From contig NZ_KB889675.1 of assembly GCF_000372745.1 (NCBI RefSeq), forward strand, positions 204,388-268,387: a DNA stretch of 64,000 nt. The letters are read 5' to 3'. The stretch is from Embleya scabrispora DSM 41855. Its GTDB lineage: Bacteria > Actinomycetota > Actinomycetes > Streptomycetales > Streptomycetaceae. The notes beneath the pieces are model-generated. The model was not told the DNA's origin and did not search any database. It worked only from the letters and a program-made list of their open reading frames with translations. The first letter of the stretch is position 1; each line of letters begins with the position of its first letter. The position numbers and the translations under genes are program-made. Shown here in pieces: positions 17,071-26,200 of the stretch.

Positions 17071-18566
17071 CGATCGCCCCCGGGCACGATCACGTCGACC
17101 GCCTCTCCGTGCAGGTCGGCGCCCTCGCTGTCGGTGACCCGGACCCGGACCAGATCGCCCACCCGCAGGCCCTCGCCGAGCACCGTGGTCGATCCGTCGG
17201 TCTCGGGGGCCTGGTGGTGTGCGTGGCCCTCGGCGGTGCCGTCCTCGCCGACTTCCTCGATCAGCACGACCACCTCGGTGCCGATCCGCTCCTCGGCGCG
17301 CTGCGCGACCAGTTCCTCGGCCAGCCGGGAGATGCGCTCCACACGCGCTGCGACCACGTCCGGCTCGACCTTGTCGGCGTAGCCGGCCGCCTCGGTGCCG
17401 TCCTCGTCCGAGTAGCCGAACACGCCGATGGCGTCCAGCCGGGCGGCGACCAGGAAGCGCTCCAGCTCGTCGACGTCCTCCTCGGTCTCGCCGGGGAAGC
17501 CGACGATGAAGTTCGAGCGGGCGCCGGCCTCGGGGGCCTTGGCCCGGGCCTGGTCGAGGAGGGCGGTGAACGCCTCGCGCGAGCCGAAGCGGCGCATCCT
17601 GCGCAGCACCGGCTCGGAGGCGTGCTGGAAGGACAGGTCGAAGTAGGGCGCGACGCCGGGCGTGCCGGTGAGCACGTCGATCAGGGTCGGCCGCATCTCG
17701 GCGGGCTGGAGGTAGTTGACCCGGACCCGCTCGATGCCCTCGACGGCGACCAGCTCCGGCAGCAGCGTCTCCAGCAGCCGCAGGTCGCCCAGGTCCTTGC
17801 CGTAGGAGGTGGAGTTCTCGCTGACCAGGACGATCTCGCGGACGCCCTGCTCGGCCAGCCAGCGGACCTCGGCGATCACGTCCGAGGGGCGGCGGGAGAG
17901 GAACGAGCCGCGGAAGGAGGGGATCGCGCAGAACGAGCAGCGGCGGTCGCAGCCGGAGGCGAGCTTGACCGAGGCGACCGGCCCCGAGCCGAGCCGGCGG
18001 CGCAGCGTGCGCGGCCCCGAGGCGGGGGCGACGCCCTCCGGCAGGTCCTCGGGGGCGCCGTGGCCGGGCACCGCGACATCGGCGGCCTGGCGCTCGACCG
18101 GGGTGATCGGCAACAGCGCGCGGCGATCGCGCGGGACGTGCGAGGTGTGCGCGTCGCCCGCGAGGATCGAGCGCAGCCGGGCGGAGATGTCGCTGTAGTC
18201 GTCGAAGCCGAGCACCGCGTCCGCCTCGGGCAGGGCGCCCGCGAGCTGGTCACCGTAACGCTCGGCCAGACAACCGACCGCGACGACGGCCCGGGTGCGA
18301 CCGTCGCCCTTGAGGTCGGCGGCCTCCAGGACGGTGTCGATCGAGTCCTTCTTGGCGGACTCGACGAAACCGCACGTGTTGACCATGACGACGGAGGCGT
18401 CCGCGGCGTCCTCGACGAGGGACCAGCCGTCCGCCTCGAGCCGGCCGGCGAGTTCCTCGGAGTCCACCTCGTTGCGGGCGCAGCCGAGGGTGACCAGGGC
18501 GACGGTGCGCAGGGCGGAGGGGCTCTCGGCCGGGGCGGCGGGGCTGGTGGTATCGCGGGCGGACAT
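17067..18566 (-). CDS. rimO: Ribosomal protein S12 methylthiotransferase RimO
   Basis: 499 residues. The N-terminal UPF0004 domain has cysteines in [29 protein letters not shown] and [10 protein letters not shown] for the auxiliary cluster. The radical SAM CxxxCxxC is [13 protein letters not shown], followed by [10 protein letters not shown], characteristic of RimO rather than MiaB. A C-terminal TRAM domain ends the protein. It methylthiolates an aspartate of S12. The insert between the first two domains (about residues 130-165, including the run of charged residues near APEDLPEG) is an actinobacterial feature. Confidence 0.95.
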   Translation of the reverse strand: MSARDTTSPAAPAESPSALRTVALVTLGCARNEVDSEELAGRLEADGWSLVEDAADASVVMVNTCGFVESAKKDSIDTVLEAADLKGDGRTRAVVAVGCLAERYGDQLAGALPEADAVLGFDDYSDISARLRSILAGDAHTSHVPRDRRALLPITPVERQAADVAVPGHGAPEDLPEGVAPASGPRTLRRRLGSGPVASVKLASGCDRRCSFCAIPSFRGSFLSRRPSDVIAEVRWLAEQGVREIVLVSENSTSYGKDLGDLRLLETLLPELVAVEGIERVRVNYLQPAEMRPTLIDVLTGTPGVAPYFDLSFQHASEPVLRRMRRFGSREAFTALLDQARAKAPEAGARSNFIVGFPGETEEDVDELERFLVAARLDAIGVFGYSDEDGTEAAGYADKVEPDVVAARVERISRLAEELVAQRAEERIGTEVVVLIEEVGEDGTAEGHAHHQAPETDGSTTVLGEGLRVGDLVRVRVTDSEGADLHGEAVDVIVPGGDR

Positions 18567-18647
18567 GCCGGAAAGCCTACGTCAGACACGGGCGTGGACC
18601 GGACGCAGGGAAGCCTCCGACGGTTCCGGGGAGGTCACGATGGTCGG

Positions 18648-19463
18648 TCAGCGGGTGGAAGGCGTGGCCGACGCGGTCGGCCGCATCTGCGGGACGGGGT
18701 CGCCGGGCACGAAAGTGAGCTTGACGACGGCGCCCTCCTCACCCGCCGGGCCCATGTCCTTGCCGTTGACGTTCAGCTGTGCGGCGCCCGAGTTGCCGAT
18801 CTGGATCATGAGCTGCTCGGGGTCGGTGAACGTCTTGGCCTCGCCCTTGTCCAGGATCGTCTCGAAGATCTCCGTGTCCTTGGAGTCGAACGCGCGCACC
18901 CAGCTGCGGCCGTCGACCGCGGTGATCGTGACCACCACCTCGGCCGGGAACTCGGGGGTCTTGGCCACCGGCGCGACCGGAGGCGGCGGGGGCGGCGTCG
19001 GGGCCGCGGGGGCGGCCGAGGTCGGTGTGATCCTCGACGCGGTCTCCTTCTCGTCGTCGTCATCGTCGGCGCGCCCGCCGGCGAGCTGCACGAACGCGAA
19101 GATCAGCACGATGACCACGGCGACGCCCATGGCCAGGGCCCAGTTCGGCCGGCGGTACTCGATCGACTTGCGCGGGGAGTCGAAGATCTCGGTCGGGCGC
19201 GGGGTGCTGGTGCCGCCGACCGTGTGGTCGTACTCGGCGAGCAGCGGCTCCGGATCCAGGCCCGTCGCGCGAGCCATGGTGCGGATGTGACCGCGGGCGT
19301 AGAAGTCGCCGCCGCACGGTTGGAAGTCGTCGTGTTCGACCCCCTCGATGATGACCTGCCGGATGCGGGTGACCTCACTGAGTCGTTCCACAGTGAGACC
19401 GGCCCGCATTCGTGCCTCGGCGAGGCTCTGACCGATCGACACGATTCGCCCCTTATGAGTCAT
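18648..19463 (-). CDS. RodZ-like protein: N-terminal HTH, one membrane helix, extracytoplasmic domain
   Basis: 271 residues. An HTH_25 domain (IGQSLAEARMRAGLTVERLSEVT, about residues 10-32, then FYARGHIRTMARATGLDP) precedes a membrane helix at about 110-130. An acidic patch (DDDDDE) and a Pro-rich linker then lead to a DUF4115/RodZ-type beta domain. In rods RodZ links MreB to the cell wall machinery. It lies 37 bases after ftsK on the same strand, and 81 bases separate it from rimO. A start at the GTG giving VSIGQSL is possible. Confidence 0.88.
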   Translation of the reverse strand: MTHKGRIVSIGQSLAEARMRAGLTVERLSEVTRIRQVIIEGVEHDDFQPCGGDFYARGHIRTMARATGLDPEPLLAEYDHTVGGTSTPRPTEIFDSPRKSIEYRRPNWALAMGVAVVIVLIFAFVQLAGGRADDDDDEKETASRITPTSAAPAAPTPPPPPPVAPVAKTPEFPAEVVVTITAVDGRSWVRAFDSKDTEIFETILDKGEAKTFTDPEQLMIQIGNSGAAQLNVNGKDMGPAGEEGAVVKLTFVPGDPVPQMRPTASATPSTR

Positions 19464-19500
19464 TCATCACAACTGACACCCAATCATTACGTAAGTCAGA

Positions 19501-22011
19501 TCATTCACCGCGCAACGTGGCCATAATCTGCTCGATTTCATCCGGTTTGATCAATACTTCGCGTGCCTTGGAGCCCTCGCTCGGCCCCACGATGTCCCGA
19601 CTCTCCATCAGGTCCATCAATCGGCCCGCCTTGGCGAAGCCGACCCGCAGCTTGCGCTGGAGCATCGAGGTCGAGCCGAACTGGGTGGACACCACCAGCT
19701 CGACCGCCTGGCACAGCAGGTCGAGATCGTCGCCGACATCCTCGTCCGCCTGCTTCTTGCGATCCGGCGCGGCGGTGACCTCCTCGCGGTACTCCGGCTG
19801 GAGCTGCTCCTTGCAGTGCCGGGCGACCGCCTCGATCTCGTCCTCGGTGACGTAGGCGCCCTGCATGCGGATCGGCTTGCTCGCGCCCATCGGCAGGAAC
19901 AGCGCGTCACCCTTGCCGATCAGCTTCTCCGCGCCGGGCTGGTCCAGGATGACCCGGCTGTCCGCGAGCGAGGAGGTGGCGAACGCGAGCCGGGAGGGCA
20001 CGTTGGCCTTGATCAGCCCGGTCACCACGTCGACGCTGGGCCGCTGGGTGGCCAGCACCAGGTGGATGCCCGCCGCGCGGGCGAGCTGGGTGATCCGCAC
20101 GATCGAGTCCTCGACGTCGCGCGGGGCGACCATCATCAGGTCGGCCAACTCGTCGACGATCACCAGCAGATAGGGATACGGCTGCGCCTCGCGCTCGCTG
20201 CCCGGCGGCATCCTGAGCTTGCCCGCACGCACCGCGACGTTGAAGTCGTCCACGTGCCGGAAGCCGAAGTTGGCCAGGTCGTCGTAGCGCATGTCCATCT
20301 CGCGCACGACCCACTGGAGCGCCTCGGCGGCCTTCTTCGGGCTGGTGATGATCGGCGTGATCAGGTGCGGGATGCCCTCGTAGGTGGTCAGCTCGACCCG
20401 CTTGGGGTCGACCAGCACCATCCGCACCTCCTCGGGCGTGGCCCGCATCATGATCGAGGTGATCAGGCCGTTGATGCAGCTCGACTTGCCCGCGCCGGTG
20501 GCGCCCGCGACCAGCAGGTGCGGCATCTTGGCCAGATTTGCCACCACGTCGTTGCCCTCGACGTCCTTGCCGAGCGCGGCGATCATCGGGTGCGCGTCGC
20601 CGGCCGCGGTCTCCGAGGCCAGGATGTCGCCCAGGCTGACCATCTCGCGGTCGGTGTTGGGGATTTCGATGCCGACCGCGGACTTGCCCGGGATGGGGCT
20701 GATGATCCGCACGTCCGGACTGGCCACCGCGTACGCGATGTTCTTGGCGAGCGCGGTGATCCGCTCGACCTTGACCGCCGGACCCAGCTCGATCACGTAG
20801 CGGGTCACCGTCGGGCCCCGGGAGAAGCCGGTGACCTGCGCGTCCACGTTGAACTGTTCGAACACCTTGGACAGCGCGGCGACCACGTCGTCGTTGGCCT
20901 TGCTGCGGGCCTTGGCCGGCGGTCCCTTCTTGAGCAGCGAGGGGCCGGGCAGGTGGTAGGTGATGTCACCGGACAGCTTCAACTGCTCGCTGCGCGGCGG
21001 CGCGGGGGTGTGCACGGGCGCATCGGCGGCGCGGGCCCGCAGGTCGGTCACCACCCGGGCGGCGGCGGCCTTGCGTGAGCGCGCCGGCGGTACGACCAGG
21101 CCCGCGTCGTTCGCGTCCAGCGCGGCGGCGGCGGCCGCGGCCACGTCGACGGCGTCCGGATGGCCGCTCGCGACCGCACTCGGCCGGCGGCGCGGCCGGG
21201 CCTTGCGGGCCGGCGCCGGCGCGGGCGGCTCCTCGTCCTCGTCGAACCCGGCGAAGCCGCTCGGGTGGTCGTCCTCGTCCACGAAGGCCGGCTCCGGGCC
21301 CTCGACGAAGCCGAGGAAGACCGCGAGCCGCTCGGGCGCCGCGTTGATCGGCGTAGCGGTCACCACGAGCAGGCCGAACACGAGCACCAGCACCAGCAGC
21401 GGCACCGCGACCCATCGGGTGACCAGGTGCACGGGCGGGGTCGCGAAGGCCCAGCCGACCAGACCACCGGCGTCGCGCATCGCATCCGCGCCGTCGCCGG
21501 GCTGCGGAGTCCCACAGCCGACGTGGATCAGGCCGAGCACGCCGCACACCAACGCCGTGTAGCCGATCATGATGCGTCCGGTGGCGTCCTTCTGGTCCGG
21601 ATGGCGCATCACCCGCACGCCGAGCGCGCCGACCAGGAACGGCACCAGCAGGTCGAGCCGGCCGACCAGGCCCGCGACCACCGCGTTGACCGCTTCACCG
21701 ACCGCGCCGTCGATGGTGCCCCAGGCACCCGCGGCGATCACGATGGCGAGGCCGAGCAGGGCCAGGCCCACACCGTCCCGGCGATGTGCGGGATCGAGTC
21801 CGCGGGCACCGGAGCCGATGCCTCGCGCGGCCGAGCCGAACGCGTGGGCCAGCCCCAGCCACAATCGCTTGAGCCCCCTCCCGAGCAGCGCGGGCAGGCC
21901 CCCGAGCAGCTTCGGCGGGGGCGGCGGAGGCGGAGCGGGCTTCTTGGCGGCAGCCTTCTTCTTCGCGGCCGTGCGCGGTTGCGCTCCGCCGCCGGACGCA
22001 CGTGTGGCCAT
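19501..22011 (-). CDS. ftsK: DNA translocase FtsK/SpoIIIE
   Basis: 836 residues. A Lys/Ala/Pro-rich N-terminus precedes four membrane helices (about 65-250), then a Pro/Ala/Arg-rich linker. The motor domain carries DVRIISPIPGKSAVGIEIPN, Walker A GATGAGKSSC, the Walker B region LLVIVDELADLMM and the LATQRPSVDVVTGLIKANVPSR segment typical of FtsK. The C-terminal gamma winged helix (STSMLQRKLRVGFAKAGRLMDLME) reads chromosome orientation sequences. It moves DNA through division septa, important in sporulation septation. First gene of a leftward series; its start has the sequence MATRASGGG. Confidence 0.96.
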   Translation of the reverse strand: MATRASGGGAQPRTAAKKKAAAKKPAPPPPPPPKLLGGLPALLGRGLKRLWLGLAHAFGSAARGIGSGARGLDPAHRRDGVGLALLGLAIVIAAGAWGTIDGAVGEAVNAVVAGLVGRLDLLVPFLVGALGVRVMRHPDQKDATGRIMIGYTALVCGVLGLIHVGCGTPQPGDGADAMRDAGGLVGWAFATPPVHLVTRWVAVPLLVLVLVFGLLVVTATPINAAPERLAVFLGFVEGPEPAFVDEDDHPSGFAGFDEDEEPPAPAPARKARPRRRPSAVASGHPDAVDVAAAAAAALDANDAGLVVPPARSRKAAAARVVTDLRARAADAPVHTPAPPRSEQLKLSGDITYHLPGPSLLKKGPPAKARSKANDDVVAALSKVFEQFNVDAQVTGFSRGPTVTRYVIELGPAVKVERITALAKNIAYAVASPDVRIISPIPGKSAVGIEIPNTDREMVSLGDILASETAAGDAHPMIAALGKDVEGNDVVANLAKMPHLLVAGATGAGKSSCINGLITSIMMRATPEEVRMVLVDPKRVELTTYEGIPHLITPIITSPKKAAEALQWVVREMDMRYDDLANFGFRHVDDFNVAVRAGKLRMPPGSEREAQPYPYLLVIVDELADLMMVAPRDVEDSIVRITQLARAAGIHLVLATQRPSVDVVTGLIKANVPSRLAFATSSLADSRVILDQPGAEKLIGKGDALFLPMGASKPIRMQGAYVTEDEIEAVARHCKEQLQPEYREEVTAAPDRKKQADEDVGDDLDLLCQAVELVVSTQFGSTSMLQRKLRVGFAKAGRLMDLMESRDIVGPSEGSKAREVLIKPDEIEQIMATLRGE

Positions 22012-22174
22012 GTTCCGAGGTTACCGGTGGACCCTTCCCACCTCGTGTGTCCCAGGCTCCGGGGCGCGCGTGTCGGACCCGCGGTGACCCCTCCGGGCGG
22101 TTCGGCCGGCCACCGCGGTGATCGGCGCACGCGGGCCGGGCTCGGGGCGAGCCCGGCCCGCGTGCGCCGAAGGG

Positions 22175-22867
22175 TCAGTCGTCGACCGCGCCGGTGTCCG
22201 GGGCCGGCACCAGCGGCGGGCCGCCGTGGCCGGCCGCGGCCGGGGCGAGGGCGTCCAGGGCGGCGCGCATCCGGGCCACCCGGCGGCGCAGTTGGTTCGC
22301 CGAGGCGGCCAGGACCGGATCGTCGGCCGACTCGACCTGTTTGGCCATGCCGTCGGCCTGCTCCTCGACCGAGGCCAATCGCGAGGACAGCTCCGCGATC
22401 ACATCCGCCCCGGCCCGGTCCCCGCCGGCGACCCCTTCGAGTCGCCCACGCAACAGCGTGGCCTGTTCGCGCAGTTGGCAGTTCTTCTTGTACAGGTCCA
22501 CGAACACGGAGACCTTGGCCCGCAACACCCACGGGTCGAACGGCTTGGAGATGTAGTCGACGGCACCGGCCGCGTAGCCGCGGAAGGTGTGGTGCGGACC
22601 GTGGTTGATCGCGGTCAGGAAGATGATCGGGATGTCCCGGGTCTTCTCCCGGCGCTTGATGTGCGCGGCAGTCTCGAAACCGTCCATGCCGGGCATCTGG
22701 ACGTCGAGCAGGATCACCGCGAACTCGTCCGTGAGCAGCGCCTTGAGGGCTTCCTCGCCCGAGTGCGCCCGAACCAGGGTCTGGTCCAGCGCGGACAGGA
22801 TCGCCTCCAGGGCGAGCAGATTCTCCTGACGGTCATCGACCAGGAGGATCTTGGCCTTCTCCGTCAT
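22175..22867 (-). CDS. osaB: Response regulator OsaB (receiver domain with C-terminal coiled coil)
   Basis: 230 residues. A complete receiver domain has the acidic pair in ILLVDDRQEN, the phosphoacceptor in VILLDVQMPGMDG (about residue 53), LTA and SKPFDPW. There is no DNA-binding domain; residues 130-200 form a coiled coil. In S. coelicolor OsaB is the partner of OsaA and is needed for osmoadaptation and for aerial growth at high osmolarity. The ATG giving MTEKAK is used; an earlier in-frame start at 22891 is possible. It lies 374 bases downstream of osaA, so it may also have its own promoter. Confidence 0.88.
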   Translation of the reverse strand: MTEKAKILLVDDRQENLLALEAILSALDQTLVRAHSGEEALKALLTDEFAVILLDVQMPGMDGFETAAHIKRREKTRDIPIIFLTAINHGPHHTFRGYAAGAVDYISKPFDPWVLRAKVSVFVDLYKKNCQLREQATLLRGRLEGVAGGDRAGADVIAELSSRLASVEEQADGMAKQVESADDPVLAASANQLRRRVARMRAALDALAPAAAGHGGPPLVPAPDTGAVDD

Positions 22868-23241
22868 GGCCCACCCTCTTCGATCCGACACGGTGGGTGA
22901 CCCCGCGTATCGGTCGGCTCCACTCGTCCTTGTGCATGTTTTCGGTATACGCGGCCCTGAATGACACAGCCTCGATCGACACGGTTGCGCTCGACACAGC
23001 CTCGGCCGAGATCGCCCCGGCGCACACCACGCCGGTCGAGCACACGTTCCGGGTGGTGCTCGTCCCGGTCATGGTAGTGGTCAGGCGATCGGCTCGGCAG
23101 GTATTCCGAAACAGACGACCGCATGGTGTCACCACGCCTCGACCCACGGTCGCGACAACACCGCATCGACCCCTCCGCCCCTTCAACGTCGCTCGGTCCG
23201 TTCGGGTTCCATCATGGGCCGCCCGCCGCCCCGGAAGCGAA
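22868..23241. other. 374-bp gap between osaA and osaB
   Basis: No convincing gene; short frames on both strands look random. GACACAGCCTCG occurs twice within about 40 bases near 22965-23005. The length suggests a separate osaB promoter, but I could not identify a good -35/-10 pair. Confidence 0.45.
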
Positions 23242-26200
23242 CTAGTGGTCGAGCCAGGTCCGGATGAGTCCCAACAAGTGCCGCGTATCGACCGGCTTGG
23301 CGACGTAGTCGGACGCCCCGGAGTCGATGCTCTTCTCCTGATCCCCCTTCATCGCCTTCGCGGTCAGCGCGATGATCGGCAGCCCCGCGTACTGCGGCAT
23401 CCGACGAATCGCCGAGGTCGTGGCGTAACCGTCCATCTCGGGCATCATCACGTCCATCAGCACGATGGCGATGTCGTCGTGCCCCTGGAGCACCTCGATG
23501 CCCTCGCGGCCGTTCTCCGCGTACAACACGCTCAGCCCGTACTGCTCCAGCACGCTGGTCAGGGCGAACACGTTGCGCACGTCGTCGTCGACGATCAGCA
23601 CCCGCTCGCCGTCGAACGTGCCCTCGAACGGCTCGACCACCGGCTTGACCGGGACCGCGTGCTCCCCGCGGCCCGGGCCGGTGGCCCCCGCCACCGCCCG
23701 GGTCAGCGCGTCCGGGGTGGAGACCCGCTGGAGCAGCACGATCCGGCGCCGGTAGCCGCGCAACCGGCCCGACTCGGAGCGGGTCGGCCGGTGCGGCACG
23801 TGCACCACGACCGACAGGTTTTGCAGTTCCTCCCGGGAGGCGACCGCGTCCAGCACCTGCCAGGCCCCCTCGTCGGCCAGCCGCAGGTCCACCACCAGGC
23901 ACGCGGGTGGCGCCTCGGCGAGCAGCCGGACCGCCTCGCCCTCGTCCGTGGCCGTGGTCAACTCGATCGCCCCGTTCATCGCGGCCAGCGCGGTGGCCAG
24001 CGGGGCGCCGTCGGACTGCGGGGTCTCCACCACCAACACCCGGCGCGGCACCCGCTCGCCCGTGTCGTCGGCCGCCGGCTCGCCGTCCGAGAGCAGGTCG
24101 GGGGCGTCGCTGAGCAGCGGAGTGGACGGCGCCGCGGCGGGCAGCGCGTTTCGGTACGGCGTCGCGGCGAGTTCGTTCTGCCGGTCGTGGCCGGCCTCGT
24201 CGCCCGGGACCAGGACGCTGTCCAGCGGGAGGTAGAGGGTGAACGTGCTGCCGCGGCCCGGCACGCTCTCGGCGTGGATCTCGCCGCCGAGCAGCCAGGC
24301 GATCTCCCGGCTGATCGACAACCCCAGCCCGGTGCCGCCGTAGCGGCGGCTGGTGGTGCCGTCGGCCTGCTGGAACGCCTCGAAGATCACCTTGAGCTTG
24401 TCCACCGCGATGCCGATGCCGGTGTCGATCACCGAGAACGCCACCGCGTGTTCGGCGTTGTCCAACTCGGTGTTGGTGAGCGGAATGTCGTCGGTGAGCG
24501 TGATCAACACCTCGACCGAGCCGGAGTCGGTGAACTTGACCGCGTTCGAGAGCAGGTTGCGCAACACCTGCTGCAGGCGCTGCTCGTCGGTGAACAGGAT
24601 GCCCGGCACCGCGGGCGAGACGTGCACCGTGAAGTCGAGGTTCTTCTCCGAGGTCAGCGGCCGGATGGTCGCCTCGACGTAGTCCATCAGCTGGGCCAGT
24701 GCGATCCGCGCGGGCCGCACGTCCATCTTTCCGGCCTGCACCTTGGACAGGTCCAGGATGTCGTTGATCAGTTGCAGCAGGTCGGACCCGGCGCCGTGGA
24801 TGGTCTCGGCGAACTCGACCTGCTTGCGGGTCAGGTTGCCCTCGACGTTGTCCGCGAGCAGCTTGGCCAGGATCAGCAGGCTGTTCAGCGGTGTGCGCAG
24901 TTCGTGCGACATGTTGGCGAGGAACTCGGACTTGTACTTGGAGGACAGCGCGAGTTGTTCGGCGCGCTCCTCGAGCGCCTGGCGGGCCTGTTCGATCTCC
25001 CGGTTCTTGATCTCGATGTCCCGGTTCTGCCGGGCGAGCAGCGCCGCCTTGTCCTCCAACTCGGCGTTGGAGTGCCGCAGTTCGCCCTGCTGGCGTTGCA
25101 GCTCCTCGGAGCGTTCCTGGAGTTCCTCGGTCAGCCGCTGCGATTCGGCCAGCAACATCTCGGTGCGCGAGTTCGCCATGATCGTGTTGACCGTGACGCC
25201 GATCTGCTCGTTGAGCTGCTCCAGGAAGTTGCGGTGCACCTTGGTGAACGGGCGGAACGAGGCGAGTTCGAGCACGCCGAGCAACTGGTCCTCGAACAGC
25301 ACCGGTAGCACGATCACATTCGCCGGGGCGGCCTCGCCCAGTCCGGAGGCGATCTTGATGTAGCCGGGCGGCGCGTCCAGGATCAGGATCGAACGCTTCT
25401 CCAGCGCGGCCTGGCCGACCAGCGACTGACCGAGCCGGAAGCGGGTGGGTACGCCGCCGCCGTCCTGGTAGCCGTAGGAGGCGATCAGCCGCAGCTCGAC
25501 CACGTCCTCCTGGGTCAGCTCGGCCAGGAAGAACGCGCCGTGCTGGGCGTCCACCACCGGGGTGAGCTCGCTCATGATCAGTGCGGCGACCGCCATCAGG
25601 TCGCGGCGGCCCTGCATGAGACCGGAGATCCGGGCCAGGTTGGTCTTGAGCCAGTCCTGTTCGCGGTTGGCCCGGGTGGTCTCGCGCAGGTTGTAGATCA
25701 TCTGGTTGATGTTGTCCTTGAGCTCGTCGAGCTCTCCGGACGCGTCGACCGCGATCTGCAGGGACAGGTCGCCGCGGGTCACCGCAGTCGCCACCTCGGC
25801 GATGGCCCGCACCTGGCGGGTCAGGTTGCCGGCCAACTCGTTGACGTTCTCGGTGAGTTGCTTCCAGGTGCCGGAGACGCCCTCGACCTCGGCCTGGCCG
25901 CCGAGCATGCCCTCGGTGCCCACCTCGCGGGCCACCCGGGTGACCTCGCCGGCGAACGCGGACAACTGGTCGACCATCGTGTTGATCGTGGTCTTGAGTT
26001 CGAGCATCTCGCCGCGGGCGTCCACGTCGATCTTCTGCGACAGGTCGCCGCCCGCGATCGCGGTGGTCACCTTGGCGATGTTGCGGACCTGGCCGGTGAG
26101 GTTGTCCGCCATCGAGTTGACGTTGTCGGTCAGGTCCTTCCAGGTGCCCGAGACGCCGGGGACGTGTGCCTGGCCGCCCAGGATGCCCTCGGTGCCCACC

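Noticed and set aside
22833-23186. Small frames on both strands in the osaA-osaB gap
   Set aside because: No ribosome site, no conserved pattern, and codon composition that looks random.
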